Assembly: GCA_051294375.1 (NCBI GenBank)
Contig: CM119264.1
Span: 18,144,321-18,208,320, forward strand
Source: Paraspadella gotoi
Lineage: Eukaryota > Chaetognatha
Reading direction: 5' to 3'
DNA length: 64,000 nucleotides
Shown here: positions 41,801 to 64,000 of the stretch, piece after piece
Position numbering within the stretch: position 1 is the stretch's first letter
Layout of the letters: every line of letters starts with the position of its first letter
The notes under the pieces: generated by a model
What the model saw: only the letters and a program-made list of their open reading frames with translations
Database searches by the model: none
Told to the model about the DNA's origin: nothing
Program-made: the position numbers and the translations under genes

Positions 41801-42118
41801 TTATAATCTCATACATAGAAACTATGTCCAATCTTAAAGACCCCCCCCCAAAAAAAAACCAAGACCCTACTAAAATTTATAACTCGTGCCGTTGCATCTG
41901 TCGTCTCTTCCCTCGCAGATGTGGAGATGAAAGTGGAGAAAGCGGAGAAAAACCCATGGACTCCCGTCGTCAAAGCGATAGTCAACTCGGACTATGCAGG
42001 CGTCAACGCAGCCTCGAACCTTCGATTTCCGCGATGCGCATTTGTTTTTCTTCTATTCTTGTTTTATATCGTCAATTCGCTCGTAGAAGGCAGTCCAGCT
42101 TTGGCCCTCCCGCTATAA
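38424..42118 (+). CDS. Ephrin (Eph receptor ligand), 5' exon not found
   Basis: Cell-surface ligand of Eph receptor tyrosine kinases, used in contact-dependent guidance and boundary signalling. Six in-phase exons: 38,424-38,607, 39,037-39,214, 39,885-39,989, 41,490-41,588, 41,662-41,751, 41,919-42,118 (TAA); 284 residues without the N-terminus. Seen: ephrin receptor-binding domain with NDKIDIICPRY, then ESCRIS, FNCDKP, YTISFREYSPHPNGLQF, GQDYYYVSTSTG and NGGLCARGNLRVMFRV, in family order with the conserved cysteines. An acidic/Gly stalk follows, then a His/Arg-rich exon (41,662-41,751), then a hydrophobic stretch (CAFVFLLFLFYIV) a few residues before the end. This suggests a GPI-anchor signal (ephrin-A-like) rather than a type-B cytoplasmic tail, which is absent. 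The signal peptide and the usual Tyr-Trp-Asn start of the domain must be on an upstream exon I could not place. Confidence 0.9.
38821..38887. repeat. Compound (CA)n(GA)n microsatellite
   Basis: ACACACACAC passes directly into AGAGAG, about 67 bp in total, in the first resolved ephrin intron. Confidence 0.95.
39489..39590. repeat. (CAA)n repeat
   Basis: About 100 bp of CAA with AAT and ACC variants in an ephrin intron. Confidence 0.9.
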
Positions 42119-42188
42119 AACGAACAAAAGCCTTCCTCACCTTTGAATATAACAGTACTTAAATTCCCTTTCCTGTCCCTTTCTCTTT

Positions 42189-42267
<79 letters not shown>

Positions 42268-42913
42268 CCTCCAATTTCGGTTTTAAAAAAATTCCCCAAG
42301 ATAAGGCATTCATAACTTTTTGCTTCAGTTTCACTACTTGTCGACAAACAAATCAACCTTGTAACTTGAACCATAAGTTTCCTCACATTTAGTTCTGAAC
42401 TATGGACGGAAAAATACAATATCTTTGTCTCTTTTAACTCTCTCTTCCTATCTTAATTTCTTTTTGGTTTTTTTTGGTTGTTGGTTTGTTTTCTTTCTGC
42501 CCATATTTCTTCCTAAAATAAATACGATAAAATTAAATGGGTTCAGGATTAAGTATGAGAAAACCGTAGTTCTCTGAAATTTTGCTCAGTAGAGTTTAGA
42601 ACATTTGTTTCTTTAATTTACTTTTTAATACGTACATAAAACCTTTTCCCGAAAACCAATAGTTCTTTCAGACGTTGCTTTAAAAAAAATTAAAACGTAT
42701 GAACTATTTTTCGGGAAAAAATATTTTGCCCTCCCTCAATTATTAAATCAGGAATTTACTCAAACAAAACCCATCTATAGATTATTCCTATGGTTACAAT
42801 CGATTATTATAACTTGAACAATTTTTTAATCGCACAGAAAAAAATGTTAAAAAAACCAATTGAACAAAAATTTTTAATTTTTCAATCGCACCAAGTATAG
42901 CAAACAAAGCATA

Positions 42914-42959
<46 letters not shown>

Positions 42960-45900
42960 CCATAATCTCTCTTTTTCTCTCTCTGATTCTGTTTTTAACA
43001 TAGTTTTCGAACCAAAAACTAGATTTAATTGTAAACAAAATTAATCATGGGGAGTCAAAAATATTTTTAAACAATATTTTTAAATTTTTAAAAAAATTTA
43101 CAGTCACCATATAATTAACAAAAAATTCTCATCTTGGTCCTCATTTAAAAAAAAAAATTATAAGGTATTTTTTCTTAGTAATTAAAAAAATTCGTTTAAA
43201 ATTTTGATTAAAATATTGATTTTGATTAGTGCAATATTTTAAAAAAGCTAATAACTGTAATTTATTTCACTATATACATTTATATCAATTTACTCTACAG
43301 AAGGACCAGTAGGGCCGAAGAGTTCTCAATGAGTTAGGGAAGCAGTCAAGTTTAAATAAAATAAGAAAATTAGGATTAATCAAAGACTAATAAAAAAAGC
43401 TTTCCATTTGTTCCATTTTTGACCCAGGACGTAATTGAGACAAATTTCCTAAGTACTATTTGGTTAACATTCTTATTTAGTACATTGGATTCTAAAAGCG
43501 CATTTTAAATTATATTTGAACATACTAGTAGTTGCACTCTTTTTTTTCGTCACGATTTTTTAATTCATCAAAAATAATAGGAATGTTTCGTTTTGGCAAC
43601 CAATCGTGCCAATATGTTTCATTTTGGTCACCACTGTGGTTGAATTATTTATAGACTCTCCATTAGCTTGGTCCTGAAAAATGCCCCTTTTATTTCCGCG
43701 AGAGAAAACTAAATTCAAAACAAAACTTGAAAAAAGTATTACAAATACAAATTGTTTACTATTATCTTTTTAATTTATTTCCCTATCGAATCTTTAACCA
43801 GATTTTTTAACTTCGATAAAACAGATTCCTAAATCATTGTTGCTTGTTGAATGTTCTTAAATATTATAAAAAAATGAGAAAAAACTTGTTAAATGGCCTT
43901 CATATCTATTACATTATAAATGTAAATACGCATCTATGTTTTAATGAATTTTAAACCTTAGCTCCTCTGGCATTACGCATAATAGGCTTTGTAATCCTGG
44001 CGCTCCGATAACAAATGGTGATGGATATTAAAATATATTTTGCAATTGTTTAAAAGAAATAAATTATCGCTCACCATTGTTGTCAGAACCCAGTTGTGCA
44101 CCCTCCACTTTGACACATTCCATTAATCGTTTTCAATTTGAGTGATGGATTAATTAAATATATTTTATTATTTCAATAAGAATATATCTTTAACTTTACA
44201 AAACAGTATCGCTCAAATAGGGAACACCCCCTCCTTTGTGATTAAGTGTAATGCTCATCCCAAAAATCCCCACGTATCCTTTTTTACTTTTTATCCATAC
44301 CAGAAAATACAAACTTCTAGTTTTTTATTTCTTTAGTCGATTAATTTTTAATTTAATAGTTTAATTATAAAAAGTAATTTTCATATAACAGAACAAATAA
44401 TTTTTATGGTCAAGATAAAGTTTGTTATCTCCCGTGGAGGTAATCTAATTTGATTTTAAACTATTTCGTTATCATTTCTTATATTTTTTTGTAGATTAAA
44501 ATCAAAAATTATTCATTAACACTCAAAAAACTCGTTTTTTGAAACAATTTACTGTGAAAACCAACCAAAAATCACTCTTTAAAATTTACGAACACCCTTC
44601 TCTACCAATGCATACAAAAATCATGGAATAAAAGCGCAATTTCCTCATAGAGATTACACTAAATTGGTAAGAATATTTTTACAAAGTAATACTACACCTC
44701 AACCAAAAACCCTTTTTACTCCGCCTTGAAGTCGAAATATATCTGGAGATTTATCTGTAAGAAAGTTTAAAAGTCACACCTTGTGTTTCATCTCATATTC
44801 TCTCTCGTTCATGCTATTACTATCCAATTACTTGTAAAATACATTTGAGAGGCGATTCACCCCCAAAAAACTTTTTTGCGATTGCCAATAGCTAAAGTAA
44901 ATAGTTAGATTTAATCAATATATTTAGTTTGGTATTCAGTTTTTTTATTAGTTAATATAATCGGGTTCATGCAGCCGAGAGTAGCCATAGCCGATGAAAT
45001 TTAAATGCTAATGTATACAGCGTTAAAATAATCTATCATGAGCATAGATAATAGTATTAAAATATTTTTTTTTCAAAACTGCTTTTTTCTGAGGGTACTA
45101 GCGTAATTAAAATTATTATTTTACTATATAAAGAAAAAAAAATTGAAATGTCAAATTTTTTTGATGGATTCTGATAAAGCATAAAAAGTTAAAAAAGAAA
45201 TATAATTATAGCTTTTAAAAATGTTTACATTTTCTCAGTAAAAATTAAAAAAACCGATAAAATCATCGTAAGATGATGATGATGACGACTTTTTAGTTTT
45301 TCTTAATTTTGACCTAATTATAAAAATATTTAAAAAAGAATTATACTTTGTTTAGACAACTTTTTATGAGCTAACTGAATCTGGTTTTAAAATTTAAAAT
45401 TTCTCTATAAAATTTTTGAAGAGACAGTAATTATTGCTATGTTTTAGTTACAGAACAATATAAGCTTTGGATCAGGCTGTAACACCGTGTTACAGGCGGG
45501 CTATGCGACCCGTCCCTCTTAACTGCTAGGCGACCACCGGGCCTTTGGGTTGGGAGGCGAATGAATTACCTCCGGCACCAATGGCCGCTGATGAACGGTT
45601 GGGGAATTTTAGTTCACCATAGTATACTTAAACATGTATAAATATTAGTTTGAGCATGTACTGACTCACCCCAATGAGTGCGGATACCCCTACCGAGAGG
45701 AAGGATCTTGCGGTTAATTTGATATGATTTCGTTACGTCTTACGCACAGTTTTATTACGCGTTATCTACGCAAAATCGAAGGACAGCTGCATGTTATTTC
45801 TATTAGCATATCAAACCCTCTAAATATAATTTAAATAACTAATATGGGAATACAATTTTAACAGGAGTGTTTTTAATAAGGATGATGATTGATGAATAAA

Positions 45901-46039
45901 TGTGCTACTCTAGAGTCTCTACGTCCCTTAGCCATATCTATTTTGTAATCTAAATCATACCGAACAATACAAATTAAAAAAAAAAAAGCCAGAGCATCAA
46001 AAATACAATGAATTTATTTGTACGATAAAACGAAACTGA
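42119..46039. other. AT-rich spacer between ephrin and IFT46
   Basis: About 3.9 kb with no supported gene. It contains (CT)n tracts at 42,195-42,264 and about 42,915-42,960 and long AT-rich stretches. The convergent 3' ends of ephrin (plus) and IFT46 (minus) bound it. The only structured patch seen is the GC-rich tRNA-like segment near 45,470-45,560. Confidence 0.55.
45464..45560 (-). repeat. tRNA-like GC-rich segment, possible SINE head
   Basis: Read on the minus strand it begins GGCCCGGTGGTCGCCTAGCA and continues GTTAAGAGGG, close to a tRNA D-arm/A-box. A perfect 19-nt stem, CTGTAACAC-C-GTGTTACAG, follows at 45,477-45,495. The patch is GC-rich within AT-rich DNA. It does not fold as a normal tRNA by eye and the B-box is weak, so a tRNA-derived SINE is a guess. 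Confidence 0.3.
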
Positions 46040-57648
<11,609 letters not shown>

Positions 57649-58568
57649 TTTTAAATCGAAAAAATCACTTACTGAATGAAAAGACAGAAATTATTCTTCG
57701 GTAAGCGCTTATCGAACGGATAATATTTATTCTAGATTAATTCTTCTAATAAAATAAAAGAAATTGAAAGTCAAAGGTTGCATTAGAGTTATATTAAGGA
57801 CGATGATAATGATCATTATTGATAATAAATAGACCATAAAGATGATAATTAGTGATTTTAAAAACATAAAGAAAGGCAAAAATATTTAGAAAGCAACCAA
57901 ATTTATGGAAAATATTCAATAAAGATCCCTACCGGTAGTACTTATAAAGGCTTGCCCATTATGTCATTTGTTTTTTCATGTATTGATCGTAGACACATGC
58001 GCCCTCAATATTTTAACTGTTAAAGATAAATACATCGATAAAACAAAAGGCATTTTCCGGCTACTCTTTAAACTTATCGATTGATCTCTAGGCTCAGTAG
58101 TTTAAGTGAACACGTATTTACTTCACTTAAAATTTAACTTCAGAAGCACCAAAAAAGTAATCAAAGTGGTAATCTTGTTATTTATGCTGTTAATGCAATA
58201 TATAAGAGAAGAGAATTCATTATTTCTACTTCCCGGTATATTGTACCGGTTGCAAGGAGATATAGAGAAAGAAAGAGAGAGAGAGAGACAGACAGACTTT
58301 TTCCCATGTCATCTGTTTCGATTTGGGATTTTTTTTCACGCTTGTCAAACGTCACTATATGATTGCAAAAATCATTTCCGTTTAAACTTTAAATTATTTA
58401 ACTACAAAAGATGCACTTAAATTTTACTCGTGCTGAAAATGTTTTTAAGAAATACAAAAAAAAATTATAATTCGCATCAGCCTCATTCTCTTGACCTTTT
58501 TATTTCTCTTTTATCTTCTACTCGCTTTCTTACACACTTCTTATTTAAATTCTATCTACTAAGTACTA
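57649..58568. other. IFT46 upstream region
   Basis: AT-rich. I looked for an RFX X-box upstream of the IFT46 ATG by eye and saw none. No gene recognised. Confidence 0.45.
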
Positions 58569-58569
58569 T

Positions 58570-58586
58570 AATTATTATTATTATTA

Positions 58587-58680
<94 letters not shown>

Positions 58681-58684
58681 CATT

Positions 58685-58715
<31 letters not shown>

Positions 58716-58732
58716 TTATTACTATTATTATT
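58570..58732. repeat. (ATT)n microsatellite
   Basis: About 160 bp of ATT repeat with a few TTTTATT and CATT interruptions. Confidence 0.97.
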
Positions 58733-59073
58733 TCCCCGATTCGGTTTCTTTTCCTATGACCTTCTTCGCCCGATGCCCCTTCCCTTTCTCTTTCCTCCAA
58801 CCCATCCATCTTCCCTCCTTCAGCTCTCAATCCCACTTCCTCCATCTCCTTTCCTTCTTCTCTTCCTCTTCCTCCTCATCCTCCTCCCACTCCTCCCTCC
58901 GGCGACACGCCCTCCTAATCGTTTCGGAATCGGTCAGGACAGGCTTTTGTCGAGTGGAACATCTTTTTCTGCTTCTTTTCCTTTTCTCTTCTTTTCCTCT
59001 TCTTTTTTCTTTTTTAGCTTTTTTTTTTCTTATTTCTTCCCGGTCGCTCCATTTCCCCCGCGGTCTTCCGAGC

Positions 59074-59078
<5 letters not shown>

Positions 59079-59141
<63 letters not shown>

Positions 59142-59286
59142 CCTCTCTCTGCTCTGTCTCTCTCTCTTTCTCACATACACACGAACCAATGTCCATATCT
59201 TTCGCGCACATTCAAACCCTTACGCGCGAAACGCACGCACGCGCGACGCACACCCGCGCCTGGGTTTGCGAGATGGCGAGGCGTAC

Positions 59287-59349
<63 letters not shown>

Positions 59350-59357
59350 AGAGAGAG

Positions 59358-59405
<48 letters not shown>
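59079..59405. repeat. (CT)n / (GA)n inverted repeat
   Basis: (CT)n at about 59,079-59,137 and (GA)n at about 59,288-59,405 are complementary across a ~150-bp spacer that is rich in CGCGCG and CACGC. Long open frames through this stretch are repeat artefacts. Confidence 0.93.
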
Positions 59406-59412
<7 letters not shown>

Positions 59413-60168
59413 GCGACTGCGCGCGCGAACTTCATCTTTTCTCAAAACTCGGAATTGTTTTTCGCCCGTCGTCTTTTTCGAATGGAAGCGTCGGCATTTT
59501 GCGGAGATTTCATTTTTTTACGTGAAATGCAAATAAAATAAAATAAAATGTTAAACGTAAGCGACGAATTGTATTATTTTTACTCTTTTTTCTTTCGACG
59601 GGAAAAAGTCAAAACGCCTTCAGTTTTTCGTCGCGAGAAAGTTAATCATTTTTTCAACCAAATAAACTAGGAAAATATTTTTATTTTGCAAAAAATTTTT
59701 CCATAATTTAAACTCGCAACGAAAAGAGAGATTAAATACGATGTCAACAAAATAAACATATTTTTAGAAGAAAAAGAAAGGGGATTTTTTTTTTGCCTTC
59801 ACTTCTTAAGTTTTACTGAGGAGGTATTTCTTCTCCCACCCTTTGCACGAGTGGATTCTTATTTCAAAAGAGAGACAGACTTGTACGTTAACTCGGCGCC
59901 GAGTCTCCCGAGTGACAATAGAGAGAAAGAAAAGAGGGAGGAAAGAACGGAAAATAAAGGGGAAAAAAAGAAATAAAAAAGAAGTTATATATAAGAAGAA
60001 AAAAGAATATTTTTTTAAACAGAGACTCGAGAGCCATTTTTCACTCTTTTTCGCCCAACACAAAAATCGTTTCGTCGAGAAATTTTTTTTTTCCTTCATG
60101 ATTTTTTTATGAGAATCGATGCGTCGAACGAAACATCGGAGGACGGAAAATGAAGCGACGAACTGTGA

Positions 60169-60243
60169 GTCACGTGACGCGGAAAGAAGAGAAGAAAACA
60201 TCACGTGACGAAATATAAGGCCACAAAAAAAATATCACGTGAC
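60169..60243. promoter_or_regulatory. Cluster of three CACGTGAC E-boxes
   Basis: GTCACGTGAC at 60,169-60,178, ATCACGTGAC at 60,200-60,209 and ATCACGTGAC at 60,234-60,243. The first is a perfect palindrome and matches the M-box/CLEAR type of site bound by MITF/TFE and USF bHLH-zip factors in animals. Three sites within 75 bp suggest a regulatory element; no target gene is visible next to it. Confidence 0.5.
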
Positions 60244-60409
60244 AAGAAAGATGAAGAGACGAAGAGCGAAAGTGAGTCTCACAAAACTTCCTCCGCGCAA
60301 AATGATGACATCGAGGGGAGGGAGGCATCAACTTATTTCGTCTCCTATCCTGTCGTTTATGAGTTCGGAAACTCGTAAAAAGTACAAGATGCGGGGAAAT
60401 TCCCGCCCA

Positions 60410-60935
60410 TAAATTTTTTTTCCCGACATCTTTGAATGTCTTAATCATTTTTTTAGGCTAAAACTAAGTTATTCGTCGGCTATAACAATATTTGTGAAAG
60501 TAAAGAGAGAATAAAGTGAACGATTTTCTTTTAATTTTGTTTTTAGCGCTCGTATTCGATTAAATTGCGAGTTCATTTCACTAACACAACTGGGAACCCC
60601 CCCCCTCGGGCCCTCATCCCCTCATTTTCCATAAAAAAACTATTTTCCATGAAACATTTTTTATATTTTTTTTTTTGGTCGGAGGATATGATAAATTCTT
60701 TTCGGCAGCGCGAGGGAGAAATGCATATAATTAAAACCTTAATGGAGACACGGCAGAGAACTGGCGACGCCACCACCGCTCCCGCCGCCGCCGACGCCGC
60801 CGCCGCAACCGCAGCCAACGCGGAAAGGCCGTCCCGAAAATCATTTGCGTTTCTGGAGGAAGCACCTCCGGCCTGCGCAACATCTCGAGTATCACGAGAG
60901 ACCTTCATTTCCATGACCCATTCCCTCGCCGTATA
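60410..60935. other. No gene recognised; GCC-rich patch
   Basis: AT-rich DNA with a GCCGCCGCC patch at about 60,765-60,825 that encodes Ala-rich frames on both strands, followed by a short non-repetitive stretch. Neither frame has family features. Confidence 0.4.
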
Positions 60936-60943
60936 TTGATGAG

Positions 60944-60961
60944 CTTATGCGCACCTCTCTC

Positions 60962-61034
<73 letters not shown>

Positions 61035-61333
61035 TTTCTCTCTTCTCTCTCTCATCTCTCATCTCTCCCTCTCACTAACACACTCACCTCTGGTACTACG
61101 CGGATTCATGCATTTCTGACTGGATTGTCCCTGGGAGCTTATGCGCACCTGTCTCTCTCTCTCTCTCTCTCTCTCGTCTTCTCTCTCTCTCTCTCTCTAT
61201 CTCTCTCTTTCTCTCTCTTTCTTCTCCTCACTCACTCACCTCTCCTCCCCTCTCACAACACACTCACATCTGGTACTACGCGGATTCAATGCATTTTTGA
61301 CTGGATTGTCCGCCTGGGAGCTTATGCGCACAG

Positions 61334-61365
<32 letters not shown>

Positions 61366-61461
61366 CTCTCCCCTCCCTCTCTACTAACACATTCACTCCT
61401 GTACTACGCGGATTCATGCATTTTTCACTGGATTGTCCGCCTGGGAGCTTATGCGCACCTG

Positions 61462-61517
<56 letters not shown>

Positions 61518-61648
61518 CTCTCATCTCTCTCTCCTCCCTTCCTCTCACTAACACATTCATCCCTGTACTACGCGGATTCATGCATTTTTCACTGGATTTG
61601 TCGCCTGGGAGCTTATGCGCACCTGTCCTCTCTCTCTCTCTCTCTCTC

Positions 61649-61700
<52 letters not shown>

Positions 61701-61775
61701 TCCCCTGCCCTCTCACGAACACATTCACTCCTGTACTACGCGGATATTGCATTTTTCACTGGATTGTCGCGCCTG
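60944..61775. repeat. Five-copy tandem array, ~127-193 bp units
   Basis: Each unit starts with GGGAGCTTATGCGCACCTGT (less exact in the first), runs through a (CT)n tract of variable length, and ends with a core containing GTACTACGCGGATTCATGCA then TTTTTCACTGGATTGTCCGCCT. Units begin near 60,944, 61,135, 61,317, 61,444 and 61,608. Most of the length variation is in the CT part; cores differ by single-base indels. Confidence 0.92.
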
Positions 61776-62604
61776 GGATCGTTTTGGGTTCGGCGTTCGC
61801 CGCCGAAATCGTCGGTGCGAAGATTTCGCTGGGATTTTTCTTCGTTGGCTTCGCGAATCATTAGCGATCGAAAGCGAAGGCGTCAGGCGTCGGGGAGGGA
61901 TGCTCCGTGGTGGTGAGGAAAGGGGGGTGAGTCGATCGCTAAGACGCTTTTCTTAAGTCTTTTCTTTTTCACTCCGTTTAAACCTTTAAATTTGTGTTCG
62001 TCGTTGTCGTCGTGTCGTCGTTGTCGTCGTTGTCGTGTTGTCGACATCTACGTCGTCGTCGTTGCCATCGTACGTAGTCGTTTTCGTCGTCTATCTTTGT
62101 CTTCGTCTTTGTCTTCGTTCACTTTCCCTTTAGCCATTTTATCTCGTTGTTCTTACCTTCGTTGTCCTTGTCCCCTTTGTCGTTGTCTCGGTCTCATTTG
62201 TCGTCTGTAACGTAACAGCCGACGGCGACCGATTCCGTCGCCGCCGAAAAAAAAAAATATCGTCGCTCACTTGAGTTCGCATAAACACTATTTGAACGCG
62301 GGAAAAAAAAAATGTTCATGAATAACAAAATCGACAATATTTACTTCTTACATTATGCAAGGCGACGGGGTAAACCAAGCGAAGCTTCGAATCATCAACT
62401 CCGGTTCCAATTCCCAGACCCCGTCGTCGTTTTCGGCATCGTCGTCGTCGTCTTCGTCGTCGTCGTCGTCGTCGTCGTCGTCGGTTTTTTTGTCATCGTC
62501 GCTGTATTCTGCTTCGTCGTTTTCGGTCATTATTAGTGAATATCAAGGATTATTGATTAACATCGTCTTCGACGATATCATCCGAATGAACATCCGTATC
62601 ATTG

Positions 62605-62657
<53 letters not shown>

Positions 62658-63740
62658 GTCGTCGTCGTCGTCGTCGTCGTCTTCATTGTCGTCGTCCGAC
62701 GCCTACGTGCATATAAACCGGTGCGTGCATTATTCAAGATGGTCCGTCGGATCCGGGAAATTCCTCCAGAGATTCGCGCGTCGCTCTACGTGACCCACAA
62801 TTCGCTCCTCGTTACTCGCGTCTTTAATGCGCGCGAATCCCTCGTCGTTCGTGCGAGCGCGTGTGTGCGCGAGAATATCGTACGTGCGAACGAGTATGCG
62901 TGTCGATGGCCCGGAAGAAACACTTGATGAAGAGCTCATTCGAACGTAGCAGAGGAGTTGTAAGAATGAGAAGATTCGTACAGCTTATTTGCATCATGGA
63001 ATTCACGGGTAAATTAAAAAAAATTTATTGGCAATTTTGTTAATTGGATTGAAGGAATAAAATTGGTAGTCTGCTCTGTATGCACGAAAAAAAGAAAGCG
63101 CTCACCATGTGAATTGCAAAAACATTGAACATTGACGTCAAAGTAATATATACTTATAGGCAGATTAATTGTAACAATGCAACCTATATGCTTATTTGGT
63201 TGTAAGTATTGTGGTTCGTTATAAAATACTCAAGTTAATCACAAGGCGTGAAACAGCTTAGAGTCATCGTGTTACATTTTAGGCTTTTGACACTGGCAAA
63301 CTTGGAGTCAGGTTTGTCACCAAAGTTTCGCCTTTTCAATACCACTTACGAGGAAATCCTGTCAAAGGGGGCGCGGCGTCGACGCAATGTCGACGACAAA
63401 TGAGACTCTAATGACGAGAAGAAGACGAATGGATCGACGACTGTCAAAAAACTATAATGACGACAACAATAACGACAAAGAAGAAATGGAAACGGAAATG
63501 AAAGAGAAAGAGACGAAGACGAATTAAAATAAAGGCGAAGAAAAGGACAATGATTAAAACGTGGAACGAGGAAGAAGAGTGATGAGAATTTCTTCTCATC
63601 CGAAGAAAAAGAAATTGACATAACGACGACATCATAGTCTCCTTGTCGGATACTAACTGCTCACTGTACCGAGCAGTGCTCAGTGAACTGCGTTCTTTAA
63701 AAAGCTAATCGTGAAATACGTCGCTGTTGTTTTTTGCTGG
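61776..63740. other. No gene recognised; GTC and ATC repeats
   Basis: GTCGTTGTCGTC-rich stretch at about 61,995-62,100, (GTC)n at about 62,440-62,487, and (ATC)n passing into (GTC)n at about 62,603-62,690. These give low-complexity Ser, Ile or Val frames. AT-rich DNA follows with no supported gene. Confidence 0.5.
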
Positions 63741-63750
63741 CCCTTCCAAG

Positions 63751-63863
63751 CGAAACGCGTTAAGCCGCGACGTCTTGTTGGAGAAGGTCGGCGACGACAA
63801 GGATTCCACTTTGTCCCTGGGGCAGCATTCGGATGAAGACGTCCTCAAAACCGGAGAAGAAGG
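63751..63863 (+). CDS. Possible edge exon, strand uncertain
   Basis: A locally GC-rich open stretch. On the plus strand it could begin after ...ccttccaag and reads RDVLLEKVGDDKDSTLSLGQ and on to a weak donor (GAAG|gttgag). On the minus strand the same DNA reads FEDVFIRMLPQGQSGILVVA and ends in a natural-looking stop near 63,764. I recognise neither protein; the window ends too soon to decide. Confidence 0.22.
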
Positions 63864-64000
63864 TTGAGAAAAACAAACTCGAAACCCTATTCCTCTTCTC
63901 TCTTCCTTTATTTTCTTCCTGACGATTTTTCCCTATTCTATTCGAATCAACATTAGAAGTTTCAAACCTTCCAGGTTTTCAAAATTTTTCATTTTCCCTT

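Noticed and set aside
58756-59541. Two overlapping ~250-codon plus frames
   Set aside because: They run through (CT)n and (GA)n tracts and are open only because dinucleotide repeats lack stops.
60944-61775. CRISPR-like array
   Set aside because: Animal DNA. Units are long, the spacers are CT repeats, and no cas genes are present.
60936-61916. 326-codon plus frame with internal repeats
   Set aside because: It follows the five-unit tandem array. CT tracts keep it open and frame use changes between units, so a repeat protein is unlikely.

Overview
This is a gene-poor but recognisable piece of animal nuclear DNA. It has multi-exon genes with mostly short introns, long AT-rich spacers, many microsatellites, and genes found only in animals (an ephrin) or in ciliated eukaryotes (IFT46). 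No rRNA gene, operon or CRISPR array is visible. The phylum cannot be fixed from the sequence; a small invertebrate with a compact genome would fit.

Layout. Positions 1-17,800 hold no gene I can recognise: (GA)n/(CT)n tracts, GC-rich islands, AT-rich DNA, and one ~1.9 kb block present twice (about 40-1,980 and 6,700-8,525), the copies differing by many one-base indels. An aspartoacylase/aminoacylase-3 gene lies on the minus strand at 17,860-19,901; its first exon is frame-shifted and a 270-bp inverted-ended element sits in its first intron. Positions 20,000-35,600 are again without a recognised gene and contain ten runs of N, two further noisy duplications and a TATA-type promoter candidate. 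From 35,690 to 57,648 the window is gene-dense. It holds the 3' part of an unrecognised minus-strand gene ending in a CaaX box, an ephrin on the plus strand, and a minus-strand cluster of IFT46, a single-exon SLC44 choline-transporter-like gene and a divergent actin. From 57,650 to the end are microsatellites, a triple CACGTGAC motif cluster, a ~165-bp tandem array and one possible edge exon.

The most striking observation is that IFT46 is not contiguous. Nine exons lie at 55,780-57,648, but its unmistakable last exon lies at 46,040-46,150. Complete same-strand SLC44 and actin genes sit inside the 9.6-kb final intron. Reading frame and splice phase match across the gap, so this is either a same-strand nested-gene arrangement or an assembly insertion.

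The genes do not form a pathway. They represent acyl-amino-acid hydrolysis (ASPA), cell-contact signalling (ephrin), choline transport (SLC44), cytoskeleton (actin) and cilium assembly (IFT46). Of about 30 introns resolved, two have GC-AG ends; the rest are GT-AG. The indel pattern of the duplicated blocks and the broken first exon of ASPA suggest that parts of the assembly came from low-accuracy reads, so single-base frameshifts here should not be trusted as biology.
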